Virus record (IMG/VR): IMGVR_UViG_3300031963_000325
Span: 1-42,303 of that record
Source of the DNA: a virus
Length of the DNA: 42,303 nucleotides
Strand: one strand, 5' to 3'
Part shown: piece after piece, positions 8,080 to 16,900 of the stretch
How the letters are laid out: each line of letters opens with the position of its first letter
Numbering within the stretch: position 1 is the first letter of the stretch
The notes under the pieces: generated by a model
The model's input: only the letters and a program-made list of their open reading frames with translations
The model's database searches: none
What the model was told of the DNA's origin: nothing
Made by a program: the position numbers and the translations under genes

Positions 8080-9180
8080 ATGGAAATTAAAGTAAGAGCC
8101 TTAGATGGCATAGAAGAAAAAAGTGTTCAGCAAGTAGAAGAGGAATTGCTTAAGAAGCATGAAGAGGAGCTGAACAATGGAGTAATTGACGAAGTAAAAA
8201 TTGATACTTCTCACCTTGAACCTCAGGTACCTGAAGTACAAGAAGAAGAGGAATTATCAGAAGAAAAAGTTCTTTCATATATTGGTAAAAGATACAATAA
8301 GCAGATCAATTCATTTGATGAGTTGATGGACCAGAGACAGAGCAATGAACAGTTGCCTGAGGATGTTGCTGCTTATTTGCAATTTAAGAAGGATACAGGA
8401 CGTGGGTTTGATGACTTTATTAAAGTTAATAAAGACTACAGCTCTATGGACCCTGATAAACTTCTTAGAGAATATCTTGCAAGTACACAAGATGGTCTTG
8501 ATGATGAAGATATTAATGTTCTCATGGAGGAGTACACCTACGATGAGGATATGGATGAAGAGTCAAGAATTAAGAAAGTAAAGATTGCAAGAAAGAAAGC
8601 TATTGCAGAAGCTAAGAACTACTTTAATTCTCAGAAAGAGAAATACAAGCTCCCTCTTGAGTCAAGGGATATGGGCTTATCTCAGGAAGAGAAAGAAGAG
8701 TTTGAGGCTTATCGTCAATATACAAAGCAGGCGAAGACTATACAGGAAGAGACAGATCGGAAGCGTAAATGGTTCGACCAAAAAACAGATGAAGTCTTTA
8801 GTAAAGATTTCAAAGGATTTGAGTTCGACATTAATGATAAGAAGATTTCGTTTAGTCCTTCATCGGCTGATGAATTAAAAAAGATACAGTCAACACCAAT
8901 GAATTTTATTAATAAGTTCTTGGATGACAGTGGATTAATTAAGGATGCAGCAGGATACCATAGATCATTAGCCATAGCAATGAATCCTGAAAAGTTTGCC
9001 AGGTTCTTTTATGAGCAGGGGCAAGCGGATGCAACTGATGATGTTTTACGCAAGACTAAAAATATAAACATGACTGAGCGTAGGGCACCAGAGGTAGTAA
9101 CTAAAGGAGGATTTCAGGTGAAGGCGGTTGCACCAGATTCTGGAAAGGGTCTAAAAATCCGCAGTATTAAAAAAATCTAA
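8080..9180 (+). CDS. Probable scaffolding / capsid assembly protein
   Basis: A 366-residue, very acidic and largely helical protein between portal and major capsid protein, the usual position of scaffold genes. Residues 20-80 are rich in Glu (QEEEELSEEKVLSYIGKRY). The middle has DEDINVLMEEYTYDEDMDEE and long charged helices up to about residue 240. The C-terminus is short and basic (KGLKIRSIKKI), as expected of a scaffold tail that binds the capsid shell. There are no transmembrane or enzymatic motifs. Preceded by a predicted promoter and an A-rich leader. The role is inferred from position and composition. Confidence 0.6.
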   Translation: MEIKVRALDGIEEKSVQQVEEELLKKHEEELNNGVIDEVKIDTSHLEPQVPEVQEEEELSEEKVLSYIGKRYNKQINSFDELMDQRQSNEQLPEDVAAYLQFKKDTGRGFDDFIKVNKDYSSMDPDKLLREYLASTQDGLDDEDINVLMEEYTYDEDMDEESRIKKVKIARKKAIAEAKNYFNSQKEKYKLPLESRDMGLSQEEKEEFEAYRQYTKQAKTIQEETDRKRKWFDQKTDEVFSKDFKGFEFDINDKKISFSPSSADELKKIQSTPMNFINKFLDDSGLIKDAAGYHRSLAIAMNPEKFARFFYEQGQADATDDVLRKTKNINMTERRAPEVVTKGGFQVKAVAPDSGKGLKIRSIKKI

Positions 9181-9201
9181 CAACTAAACTAAAGAAAAAA
9201 A

Positions 9202-10623
9202 ATGGCAGTATTACCAAGCCCAGGGTATCAGCTCCAGCCAAGTGCAGAGCAAGTCCCTTTATCGACTAACTATATTACCAACTTCAACTTCTTGAACCAG
9301 TATCTTCCTGATACTTACGAGAAAGAATTTGAGCGTTATGGTAATCGTACCGTAGCATCTTTCCTTCGTATGGTAGGTGCTGAAATGCCTTCTAACTCTG
9401 ACATGATTAAGTGGGCAGAACAAGGTCGTTTGCATACTAAGTATGTAGATTGTATTTCTTCTGGTGTTGCAGGCGATGATGATGCAACTATTACTGTTAA
9501 CGATGCTAACGTATCTGGAATTGCTGTTCGTCCTGGACAGACTGTATTCATTTCTGACAATGCTACAGGTCTTTCTAACAAGGGTCTAGTTACATCTGTT
9601 AACGTAACCAATGGAACGTTTGACGTAGTTTACTACGAAGGTGGTGGACAAACTTTCGGTGACACTGAGATTTTGTCTGTATGGATCTATGGATCTGAAT
9701 TTAAGAAGGGTACTGTTGGAATGGTTGGTTCTTTGGAAGCAGAAGATGAGATCTTCTCTAACTCTCCAATCATCATCAAAGACAAGTACGCTGTAAGTGG
9801 TTCTGACATGGCTCAGATTGGATGGGTAGAAGTAACTACTGAGAATGGTGCAACTGGATACCTTTGGTATTTGAAGTCTGAGCACGAGACTCGTCTTCGT
9901 TTCGAAGATTATCTTGAGACTGCAATGATTGAAGCTGTTCCTGCTGAGACTGGATCAGGTGTTGCTAACTCTGCATTGAACCCTAACTTTGGTAACAAAG
10001 GTTCTGAGGGTATCTTCTACGTTGTAAACGATAGAGGTAACGTATGGGGTGGTGGTAACCCAACTACTCTTTCTGACTTCGATGCTATTATCTCTCGTCT
10101 TGATAAGCAGGGATCTATCGAAGAGAACGTATTGTTTGTGAACAGAGCTTTCAGCTTTGACATTGACGATATGTTAGCAGAGCAGAACAGCTACGGAGCT
10201 GGAGGTACTTCTTATGGTCTATTTGACAATGATAAGGACATGGCCTTGAATCTTGGTTTCACTGGATTCAGAAGAGGTTATGACTTCTACAAGTCTGACT
10301 GGAAGTATTTGAATGATCCTACCATGCGTGGTGGATTGCCTACTGGAGCTCAAGCCTCTGGAACTGTAACTGGTTTGTTGGTTCCTGCTGGATCTACTAC
10401 AGTATATGACCAGATCCTTGGTAAGAACGCTAAGAGACCATTCTTGCACGTTCGTTACAGAGCTTCTGAGACTGAAGATCGTAGATACAAGACTTGGATC
10501 ACTGGTTCTGCTGGTGGTGCACAGACTAGCGATCTTGATGCAATGGAGGTTAACTTCCTTTCTGAGCGTTGTGTTTGTACCTTGGGTGCTAACAACTTCG
10601 TATTGTTCAGATACGGATCTTAA
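9202..10623 (+). CDS. Major capsid protein
   Basis: A 473-residue protein following the scaffold, preceded by an unusually A-rich leader (AAAGAAAAAAA) and followed by a strong hairpin. The N-terminus (LPSPGYQLQPSAEQVPLSTN) and the segment YEKEFERYGNRTVASFLRMV resemble major capsid proteins of Bacteroidota podoviruses as I know them. An inserted beta-rich region of about residues 85-160 with VSGIAVRPGQTVFISDN may be an Ig-like or surface domain. Codon choice here is visibly more biased than in neighbouring genes, with frequent TCT, GGT, AAC and CGT, which suits very high expression. HK97-fold membership is inferred. Confidence 0.8.
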   Translation: MAVLPSPGYQLQPSAEQVPLSTNYITNFNFLNQYLPDTYEKEFERYGNRTVASFLRMVGAEMPSNSDMIKWAEQGRLHTKYVDCISSGVAGDDDATITVNDANVSGIAVRPGQTVFISDNATGLSNKGLVTSVNVTNGTFDVVYYEGGGQTFGDTEILSVWIYGSEFKKGTVGMVGSLEAEDEIFSNSPIIIKDKYAVSGSDMAQIGWVEVTTENGATGYLWYLKSEHETRLRFEDYLETAMIEAVPAETGSGVANSALNPNFGNKGSEGIFYVVNDRGNVWGGGNPTTLSDFDAIISRLDKQGSIEENVLFVNRAFSFDIDDMLAEQNSYGAGGTSYGLFDNDKDMALNLGFTGFRRGYDFYKSDWKYLNDPTMRGGLPTGAQASGTVTGLLVPAGSTTVYDQILGKNAKRPFLHVRYRASETEDRRYKTWITGSAGGAQTSDLDAMEVNFLSERCVCTLGANNFVLFRYGS

Positions 10624-10634
10624 TTCTAAATTAT

Positions 10635-10656
10635 GGAGGGGCCAATTGGCTCCTCC
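10635..10656 (+). terminator. GC-rich hairpin after the capsid gene
   Basis: A near-perfect inverted repeat with arms GGAGGGGCC and GGCTCCTCC around an AATT loop, one G-U pair. It begins 12 bases after the capsid stop. Only TTTAACCTTT follows, so it is probably a leaky terminator or an mRNA 3'-end stabiliser that sets the capsid transcript apart from the downstream genes. Confidence 0.55.
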
Positions 10657-10681
10657 TTTAACCTTTAAAACAAATAAGACA

Positions 10682-10966
10682 ATGGCAAAGAAGAAAATTG
10701 ACCCACCTTCAAAAAAGGGAACTGCTGCTAAAGACAGTATTTCTTATGCAAATAGAAGAGCACCATTAATGAATGTTGATCTTGGTAAAGGAAGAAAAAT
10801 GTCTATAGATACTACTAGCATGAAGAATCCTGATCCAAAAACATTTTCATTTGTTATTACTGCTCCTGATGGATCTGTAGTAAGAAAAGGAAAATTGACT
10901 GAAGGAGGATTTGGTGCAGCTAATGCTAAAGAGATAATAAAAAAATGGTCTAAAGGGCTAAAGTAA
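10682..10966 (+). CDS. Small basic head protein, unknown
   Basis: A 94-residue basic protein. I chose ATG 10682 because it follows the post-capsid hairpin and an A-rich leader; the open frame further upstream overlaps the capsid gene and is not coding. The N-terminus is Lys/Pro-rich (MAKKKIDPPSKKG). The rest holds a short beta-like domain (TFSFVITAPDGSVVRKGKL) and a helical end. Located directly after the major capsid gene, it may be a minor capsid, cement or DNA-binding head protein. No family recognised. Confidence 0.6.
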   Translation: MAKKKIDPPSKKGTAAKDSISYANRRAPLMNVDLGKGRKMSIDTTSMKNPDPKTFSFVITAPDGSVVRKGKLTEGGFGAANAKEIIKKWSKGLK

Positions 10967-10994
10967 TTAGTTCAACATTTAAACAAATAAAGCA

Positions 10995-11408
10995 ATGGCA
11001 ATCATGTTTGGTCCTGGTAAAGGAAAAAAGAAAGAGGCTTCAAAACCATTAAAAGTTTTATCTAAAGCAGGGCAAATGACTGCTGCGCCTGGATACAAGT
11101 TGGGTTTACTTAGAAATGCGGAGCATACTAAGAACCCAACAAAAACGGTTACAATGGGGACTGGTCCTGTAGCACCAAGTTATACTCGACAACAGGGTAT
11201 TATTGGGCCTGTTCCTGTAGGAAAGGATGTAAAAGCAGCAGCAGCTCCAGCAAAGAAGAAAGGTCCTTCTGCTGTTGGTAAAGCAATAGCTAAAACTAAA
11301 ACTTCTATTGAAATGGCTTCTAGAAAAAGAATAGCTAATTCTTCATATAGAGGTATGGGCAGAGGCTCTAGAGGTGGTGGAGGTAAAAGCTGCGCTGCTT
11401 ACAGGTAA
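10995..11408 (+). CDS. Very basic, Gly/Lys-rich small head protein
   Basis: A 137-residue protein rich in Lys, Ala, Gly and Arg, probably disordered for much of its length. It starts MAIMFGPGKGKKKEASK and ends with a Gly/Arg/Ser patch (GRGSRGGGGKSCAAYR). The leader ACAAATAAAGCAATG resembles that of the preceding gene. Such basic, low-complexity proteins next to capsid genes are often packaged in the head and may contact DNA. The function is inferred from composition and location. Confidence 0.6.
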   Translation: MAIMFGPGKGKKKEASKPLKVLSKAGQMTAAPGYKLGLLRNAEHTKNPTKTVTMGTGPVAPSYTRQQGIIGPVPVGKDVKAAAAPAKKKGPSAVGKAIAKTKTSIEMASRKRIANSSYRGMGRGSRGGGGKSCAAYR

Positions 11409-11425
11409 TAATAGTAATTAATTAA

Positions 11426-11447
11426 AGGGAGTCGGTTTTGGCTCCCT
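11426..11447 (+). terminator. Intergenic hairpin
   Basis: AGGGAGTC at 11426-11433 pairs with GGCTCCCT at 11440-11447 (eight pairs including one G-U, six-base loop). An A/T-rich but not pure-T stretch follows. It separates the basic head gene from the 249-residue gene and may be a weak terminator or an RNA processing/stability element. Confidence 0.4.
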
Positions 11448-11466
11448 ACATTTTAAATTTAATCAA

Positions 11467-12216
11467 ATGAAAAAGACATCAACAAATTCCGACAAAGTTT
11501 ATAAGTTAAAAGGAGAGTCTGCTCCTTTATCTTTCACACTACCATCAAGAAATACAAGAAGATATGCTCTTCTTTATTTTGATGAAGAAAAAAATGTTAA
11601 CAGACCATTGAGGTATGCTATCAATCAAAAGTCTCCATTCGAAGACGAACAAGATGGCAATGCAATTTTAGAACCAATCATTTTTGAGAATGGGTTCTTA
11701 AGAGTTCCAAAGAACAATCCAGTACTACAGCAGTTTCTTCACTACCATCCATTAAATGGTAAATCATTTATTGAGGTAGACCATGAGAAGGATGCCAATA
11801 AGGAAGTAGAAAGACTTACTTCTGAAGTGGATGCACTAGTAGAAGCACGTAAGCTTTCAATAGATCAACTAGAGACATTATCAAGAGTTATCTTCGGTAA
11901 GGACCCTAATAGATTTACTACTGCTGAGTTGAAGCGTGATATGTTGATTTATGCAAAGAGAGATCCAAAAGGATTTATGAATGCTCTTTCTGATCCATCA
12001 CTTAGACTTCAGTCAGATGTGTACGTATTCTTTGAACAAAAATTACTTTCATTTAGAAATGGACAGAAAGAAGTTTGGTTGAACCTACCTTCCACTAAGC
12101 GTAAATTGCTTACTATTCCATTTGGACAAGACCCATACTTTACTGTTGCTGAATTTTTCAAGACAGATGATGGAGTTGAAGTTTTGAAAGTATTAGAAAA
12201 TAACTTAGATTTGTAA
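11467..12216 (+). CDS. Conserved virion-associated protein
   Basis: A 249-residue soluble protein. The N-terminal half has RPLRYAINQKSPFEDEQDG and LRVPKNNPVLQQFLHYHPLN, a pattern I associate with a conserved protein found beside capsid genes in marine and Bacteroidota phages; its role is not established to my knowledge. Residues 105-200 are helical, and the C-terminus has a FGQDPYFTVAEFFKTDDG segment. It is the last gene before a strong terminator, so it closes the head-gene transcription unit. It could be a head accessory or assembly factor. Confidence 0.6.
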   Translation: MKKTSTNSDKVYKLKGESAPLSFTLPSRNTRRYALLYFDEEKNVNRPLRYAINQKSPFEDEQDGNAILEPIIFENGFLRVPKNNPVLQQFLHYHPLNGKSFIEVDHEKDANKEVERLTSEVDALVEARKLSIDQLETLSRVIFGKDPNRFTTAELKRDMLIYAKRDPKGFMNALSDPSLRLQSDVYVFFEQKLLSFRNGQKEVWLNLPSTKRKLLTIPFGQDPYFTVAEFFKTDDGVEVLKVLENNLDL

Positions 12217-12252
12217 TGTTATTTGACTTTTCATAGATAGATGATTAAAAAT

Positions 12253-12280
12253 GGGGGTGTAATAACACCCTCTTTTTTTT
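12253..12280 (+). terminator. Strong intrinsic terminator
   Basis: GGGGGTGT at 12253-12260 pairs with ACACCCTC at 12265-12272 (eight pairs, one G-U) around an AATA loop. Eight T residues follow directly (12273-12280). This is a textbook Rho-independent terminator and ends the head-gene transcript before the connector and tail genes. Confidence 0.88.
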
Positions 12281-12283
12281 GTT

Positions 12284-12291
12284 TATATTTG
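12284..12291 (+). promoter_or_regulatory. Bacteroidota -7 element restarting tail-gene transcription
   Basis: TATATTTG matches TAnnTTTG exactly and lies four bases beyond the terminator T run. Start of transcription would be near 12297, giving a leader of about nine bases before ATG 12306. No TTG is found at the -33 spacing, so it is an incomplete promoter by consensus. Confidence 0.45.
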
Positions 12292-12305
12292 TAAAAAGAC
12301 TTACA

Positions 12306-13046
12306 ATGATAAACTCCGTAAGAAATACCGTATTGGCAATTCTCAACAAGAACAATTACGGATACATCTCTCCTTCTGATTTCAACCTGTTTGCCAAGCA
12401 GGCGCAGCTAGAGATATTTGAAGAGTATTTCTCACAGTATAATAACCTAGTAAATAAAGAGAATGCTCGTATATCTGGTACAGATTATGCTGATTTAAAG
12501 AAGGCTACAGAAGAGGCGATGGAAGTATTTTCTATTACATCTACTCTTACTCAGGTAGCTCCTGGAGCAAATAGATTTTATTTACCATCACTTGCAACAA
12601 CTGGGTATGACTTTTTTATGATTGTTAAAGTACTCTGTTATAATGCATCAGTATCTCCAAGAGTATTTAAAGGAGAGGCAGAGAAGGTTACACACAGTAG
12701 GATTACTATGTTAGCAAATTCTAATCTAACTGCCCCTACCGAAACATACCCTGCTTATACTCAAGATGGAAATATTTTGACTGTGTATCCATCAACTATA
12801 AATTTAGCTAATGAGGTGGATGCCAATTACTTTAGGTATCCTCTTGATCCAAAGTGGACTTATGTTACACTAACAAATGGAGAGCCTGTATTTGATCAGT
12901 CACAACCTGATTATCAGGACTTTGAAGTACCAATTGAAGATGAGTACAAACTAGTATCAAAGATTTTACAGTATGCAGGTGTGTCTATTCGTGAAATTCA
13001 AGTTGCTCAGTTTGCTGCTGCTGAAGAACAAAAACAATCTGAATAA
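12306..13046 (+). CDS. Head-tail connector / ring protein 1
   Basis: A 246-residue protein. I use ATG 12306; the frame can be read from a TTG at 12279, but that lies in the terminator. The N-terminus (INSVRNTVLAILNKNNYGY, SDFNLFAKQAQLEIFEEYF) is a segment I recognise from head-tail connector proteins of Bacteroidota podoviruses. The rest is mixed, with a beta-rich C-terminal half. It is followed by a second ring-like protein and the large nozzle protein, the order seen in crAss-like tail modules. It would sit under the portal and extend the DNA channel. No similarity search was possible. Confidence 0.6.
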   Translation: MINSVRNTVLAILNKNNYGYISPSDFNLFAKQAQLEIFEEYFSQYNNLVNKENARISGTDYADLKKATEEAMEVFSITSTLTQVAPGANRFYLPSLATTGYDFFMIVKVLCYNASVSPRVFKGEAEKVTHSRITMLANSNLTAPTETYPAYTQDGNILTVYPSTINLANEVDANYFRYPLDPKWTYVTLTNGEPVFDQSQPDYQDFEVPIEDEYKLVSKILQYAGVSIREIQVAQFAAAEEQKQSE

Positions 13047-13048
13047 TC

Positions 13049-13975
13049 ATGGCATATATCAGTCAGTATCAGTACTATGAAAATGGAGGCAATCAGCCTG
13101 CAAATGCTAACTGGGGATCTTACCAGTATGTAAGTCTTCAGGATATTGTGAATAACTTTATCCTTATGTATTCAGGTAACCATTCTTTGGTTAACAATGA
13201 GGAGAGGTATAAGATTCTATTCCATGCAAAGAGAGCTATTCAGGAATTGAACTACGATGCATTTAAAGAGATAAAGGTATTAGAACTAACTGTGGATGAT
13301 ACACTTAGATTTATATTGCCATCTGATTACGTTAACTGGGTTAGAGTAAACCTTTATAAGGATGGTTACTTGAGACCACTAACTGAGAACATACAGGTGT
13401 TATCTTCTCTTGCATACTTGCAGGACCAGACAGGAAAGATTTTATTTGATCAGAATGGTAATGCATTATCTCCAGAGTTTTCCCAGATTGATTTGCAGAG
13501 ACTTGAAGGAACAAAGAAGAGTATATATCTAAACCCAGATAGCCGTTACAATGGTGAATATGGATGGGACTTGGGTGATGGGAACTGGTACTTTGAGTAT
13601 GGATTAGGTGAGCGTTATGGTTTAAATACTGAGACTGCTAACTTCAATCCAACATTTAATATTGACAAGAAGTCTGGTGTAATTAACTTTAACTCAGACA
13701 TGTACGGTCAGTCAGTTATACTTGAGTACATATCAGATGGTATGGAAAATGGGGATGACTCAAAAGTAAGTGTCAATAAATTATTTGAAAAGTATATTTA
13801 TGCGTACATTCAATACGAAATACTGAATGCCAAGTTGGGTGTACAGGAATACATTGTTGCTAGAGCTAGAAGAGAGAAGTCTGCTCTGTTAAGAAATGCT
13901 AAGATAAGAATCAGTAACATTCACCCAGGCAGGTTGCTCATGAACCTTCGTGGCATGGACAAGTGGTTGAAGTAA
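13049..13975 (+). CDS. Tail ring / adaptor protein 2
   Basis: A 308-residue protein starting two bases after the previous gene. The region YKILFHAKRAIQELNYDAFK, followed by FILPSDYVNWVRVNLYKDG, matches the style of tail tubular/adaptor proteins of podoviruses (T7 gp11-like role) in Bacteroidota phages. Those have a helical part followed by a beta sandwich that contacts the nozzle. The C-terminus is Arg/Lys-rich and helical. It is probably part of the ring stack between portal and nozzle. The assignment is a family-style inference, strengthened by the two neighbours. Confidence 0.6.
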   Translation: MAYISQYQYYENGGNQPANANWGSYQYVSLQDIVNNFILMYSGNHSLVNNEERYKILFHAKRAIQELNYDAFKEIKVLELTVDDTLRFILPSDYVNWVRVNLYKDGYLRPLTENIQVLSSLAYLQDQTGKILFDQNGNALSPEFSQIDLQRLEGTKKSIYLNPDSRYNGEYGWDLGDGNWYFEYGLGERYGLNTETANFNPTFNIDKKSGVINFNSDMYGQSVILEYISDGMENGDDSKVSVNKLFEKYIYAYIQYEILNAKLGVQEYIVARARREKSALLRNAKIRISNIHPGRLLMNLRGMDKWLK

Positions 13976-13976
13976 T

Positions 13977-16900
13977 ATGGCTAATATAACTAGGAATTTC
14001 ATATCTGGAAGAATGAATAAAGTCGTTGATGAACGACTTATTCCTGACGGAGAGTATGTTGATGCTCTTAACGTCCGTATGGGTTCTACTGAAAATGCTG
14101 AGATTGGTGTAATAGAGAACAGTAAAGGTAACTCAAAGATTACTGAGTTAAAGTATATCAATGGGACTGCTCTTAGTTCATCTGCCAAATGCATAGGTAC
14201 AATTACGGATAGTATGAATGAAACCATCTATTGGTTTGTTCATGACCCAAACTTTGCTGTAGGTGCAACAGGTAAGCTTGATATGATTGTATCATTCAAT
14301 GTTTACACAAATATCCTTACCTATCATGTTGTAAGTATTAATGACGGAGGTGGTGTAGATACCACATTAAACTTTGATCCTAAGTATCTTATTACTGGTG
14401 TAGACATCATAGACAATTTTCTTTTTTTCACTGATGATTATAATCCACCTAGAGTAATAGATAGATTTAAAAGCTATGCTGTTCCTGTTAGTAACATTGA
14501 TCAGTTTAGTGCTGAGTCTTTGCTTGTTATAAAGAAGCCACCAGTAGAGGCACCAACTGTTCAGTTGTTAAATACTGGACAGCAAGAGAACTTTCTTGAG
14601 GATCGTTTTATTTGCTTTGCTTATAGATACCAGTATGAGGGTGGGGAGTACTCCGCAATATCTCAATGGTCAGCTCCAGCATTCCAACCAAATCCTTTTG
14701 ACTTTAGCATCAATAGCTACCTTAATGAGGGAATGGTTAACCTTTACAATACGGCTGAAATAACATACAATACTGGTGGGCCATTGGTAAAAGGGATTGA
14801 CTTGTTGTTCAAAGAGACAACTTCAAATGTTATTAAAGTTATTGAGAAGCTAAACAAGGCTGACCTTGGAATAGTTGACAACACATACAGGACTTACACA
14901 TTTACAAATAGTAAAATATTTACAATACTACCTGAGTCAGAACTACTTAGGCTATATGACAATGTCCCTCTACTTGCAAAAGCACAAACCATTATGGGCA
15001 ATAGACTCATGTATGGCAACTATGTTGAGGGATATGACATGGTTGATAGTAATGGTAGACCAGTTGATTTAAGTTACTCTGCTGATTTAATTTCTGAAAG
15101 CATTGGTGTTGAACAATTACCATATACTCTTGGTCAGGGAACTTATACTTTTGGATTTTCTCAAACTATTAATGACTCAGTTGCATACATTGATTTATTG
15201 TCTGTTGAGTTAATTGAAGGGGCTTCTATTACTGTTGAGCTTAGGTTTGATCATGATTCTTTTGATGGAGATACTCCATTCCCTACAGAAACAACTGATA
15301 ATATTTCAATTACGTTTTCATTTACTTTACCTACAAGTTATAACTCCGTATACGAGCTTGCAACTAGCGTAGAGTTTCAAAATGCAGTAGGTGATATAGG
15401 CAATATACAGCCAGTAGCTACCTCATGTAATGGCACAACACTTACTGATCAATCTAACTGTGCTCTTCCAAATAACTTGGATGCACTTATTAAGTACCAA
15501 AGTGGTATCAGTACATATGGTCAAGGTATAGGAATAATTACATCTCCTGCTAGTTCATCAATTGGTTTTCAGTTGTTGACAATGAGATATGTGGACAACA
15601 CAACTACTCCTACATTTAATGTGTACGAGTATTATGGTATATCTTATGTTGAAGCTTTCTATCAGAAGTCAAACACTTCACGAAGCTTGCATAGTAATCG
15701 TGGATACGAGATTGGTATTGTGTATATGGATGACTTTAATAGATCAACAACTGCGTTGGTTAGTCCAAACAATACTGTAAATGTTCCTTGTTCAGCATCT
15801 GATACAAAGAACTCAATACAAGTAACAATACCTATTACTCAGAGACCACCATACTGGGCTACAAGATATAAGTTTGTAATTAAGCCAGATGAGGAGAACT
15901 ACGATACGATTTATAGCAGCATATACTTCAACGATCCTCTAACTAACAATTCATACTTTCTTTTAGAAGGAGAGAATGCTAGAAAGGTAGAACAAGGAGA
16001 TAGACTTATTGTAAAGGCAGATACTAGTGGGCCAACAAATACTTGTACATATGCTACTGTACTTGAGAAGGAAGCAAAGGCTTCTGACTTTATTCAGATA
16101 CCAAGTGAACTAGATCCTAACGTTGACATCCCTGTTCCTTCAGGTGTTTACATGAAGATTAATCCTAACAACTTTTCAGTTGTTGTGGATGAGCTTGCTT
16201 TGATTGCTCCTGGTACTATTGAGGTTGAAGAGAATAACCCTGGAGATTACCCTGTATTACAGTATCCAATGAATAGATATGATTCAGTATCTTCTTCATG
16301 GGTAGATTATGATGTCCCTGCTGGTAGCCGTATCAGGATGAAGATTGAGTTTGAAAGGCTTGGAGCTGGTCAAGGTAATGGTGATAACTGTGGAAGACGT
16401 ATATATACTTTTGAGAAAGAATTCATTGCATCTGAATCATATAACAATATGAAGGATTGGTGGGATGGAGACAATGTAGCTCAAGTATTAGATGATGGTA
16501 CATCTGAGTTAGGAGCAGGTCAGCCTCCTATTGAAAACGTTTATGATGATTCGCTTGCAACTGGATCTATATCTACCGCTATACCATCTATTGATAATGA
16601 AACTAAAAACTATTATAGATTCTATCAATACCCAAGTACTCCTGGGCCAAACAAAGACAAGGTTGTTCTTTTAATATCTGGAACAATTAGATGTAGTGGT
16701 GTCACACAAAAGAAGAAAAGAAGATCAACTGTTACTGCAACGTTTGAAGTATTCAGAGCGGATACAACATTGATATTTGAAACTGAACCATCAAATGCAT
16801 TACCAGATGTATTCTTCGAGAATGAATTATCATTCCCTATAGTTAATGGTTTCCATACTGGTAACGTTCAAAACCAAACAGCAGGTCAACCAGCAATAAT

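Noticed and set aside
10406-10681. Upstream part of the open frame that contains the 94-residue head gene
   Set aside because: It overlaps the end of the major capsid gene in another frame, and its translation is low-quality. The ATG at 10682 has a proper A-rich leader.
12279-12305. TTG start nine codons upstream of the ring protein ATG
   Set aside because: It lies in the terminator T run, upstream of the predicted transcription start.
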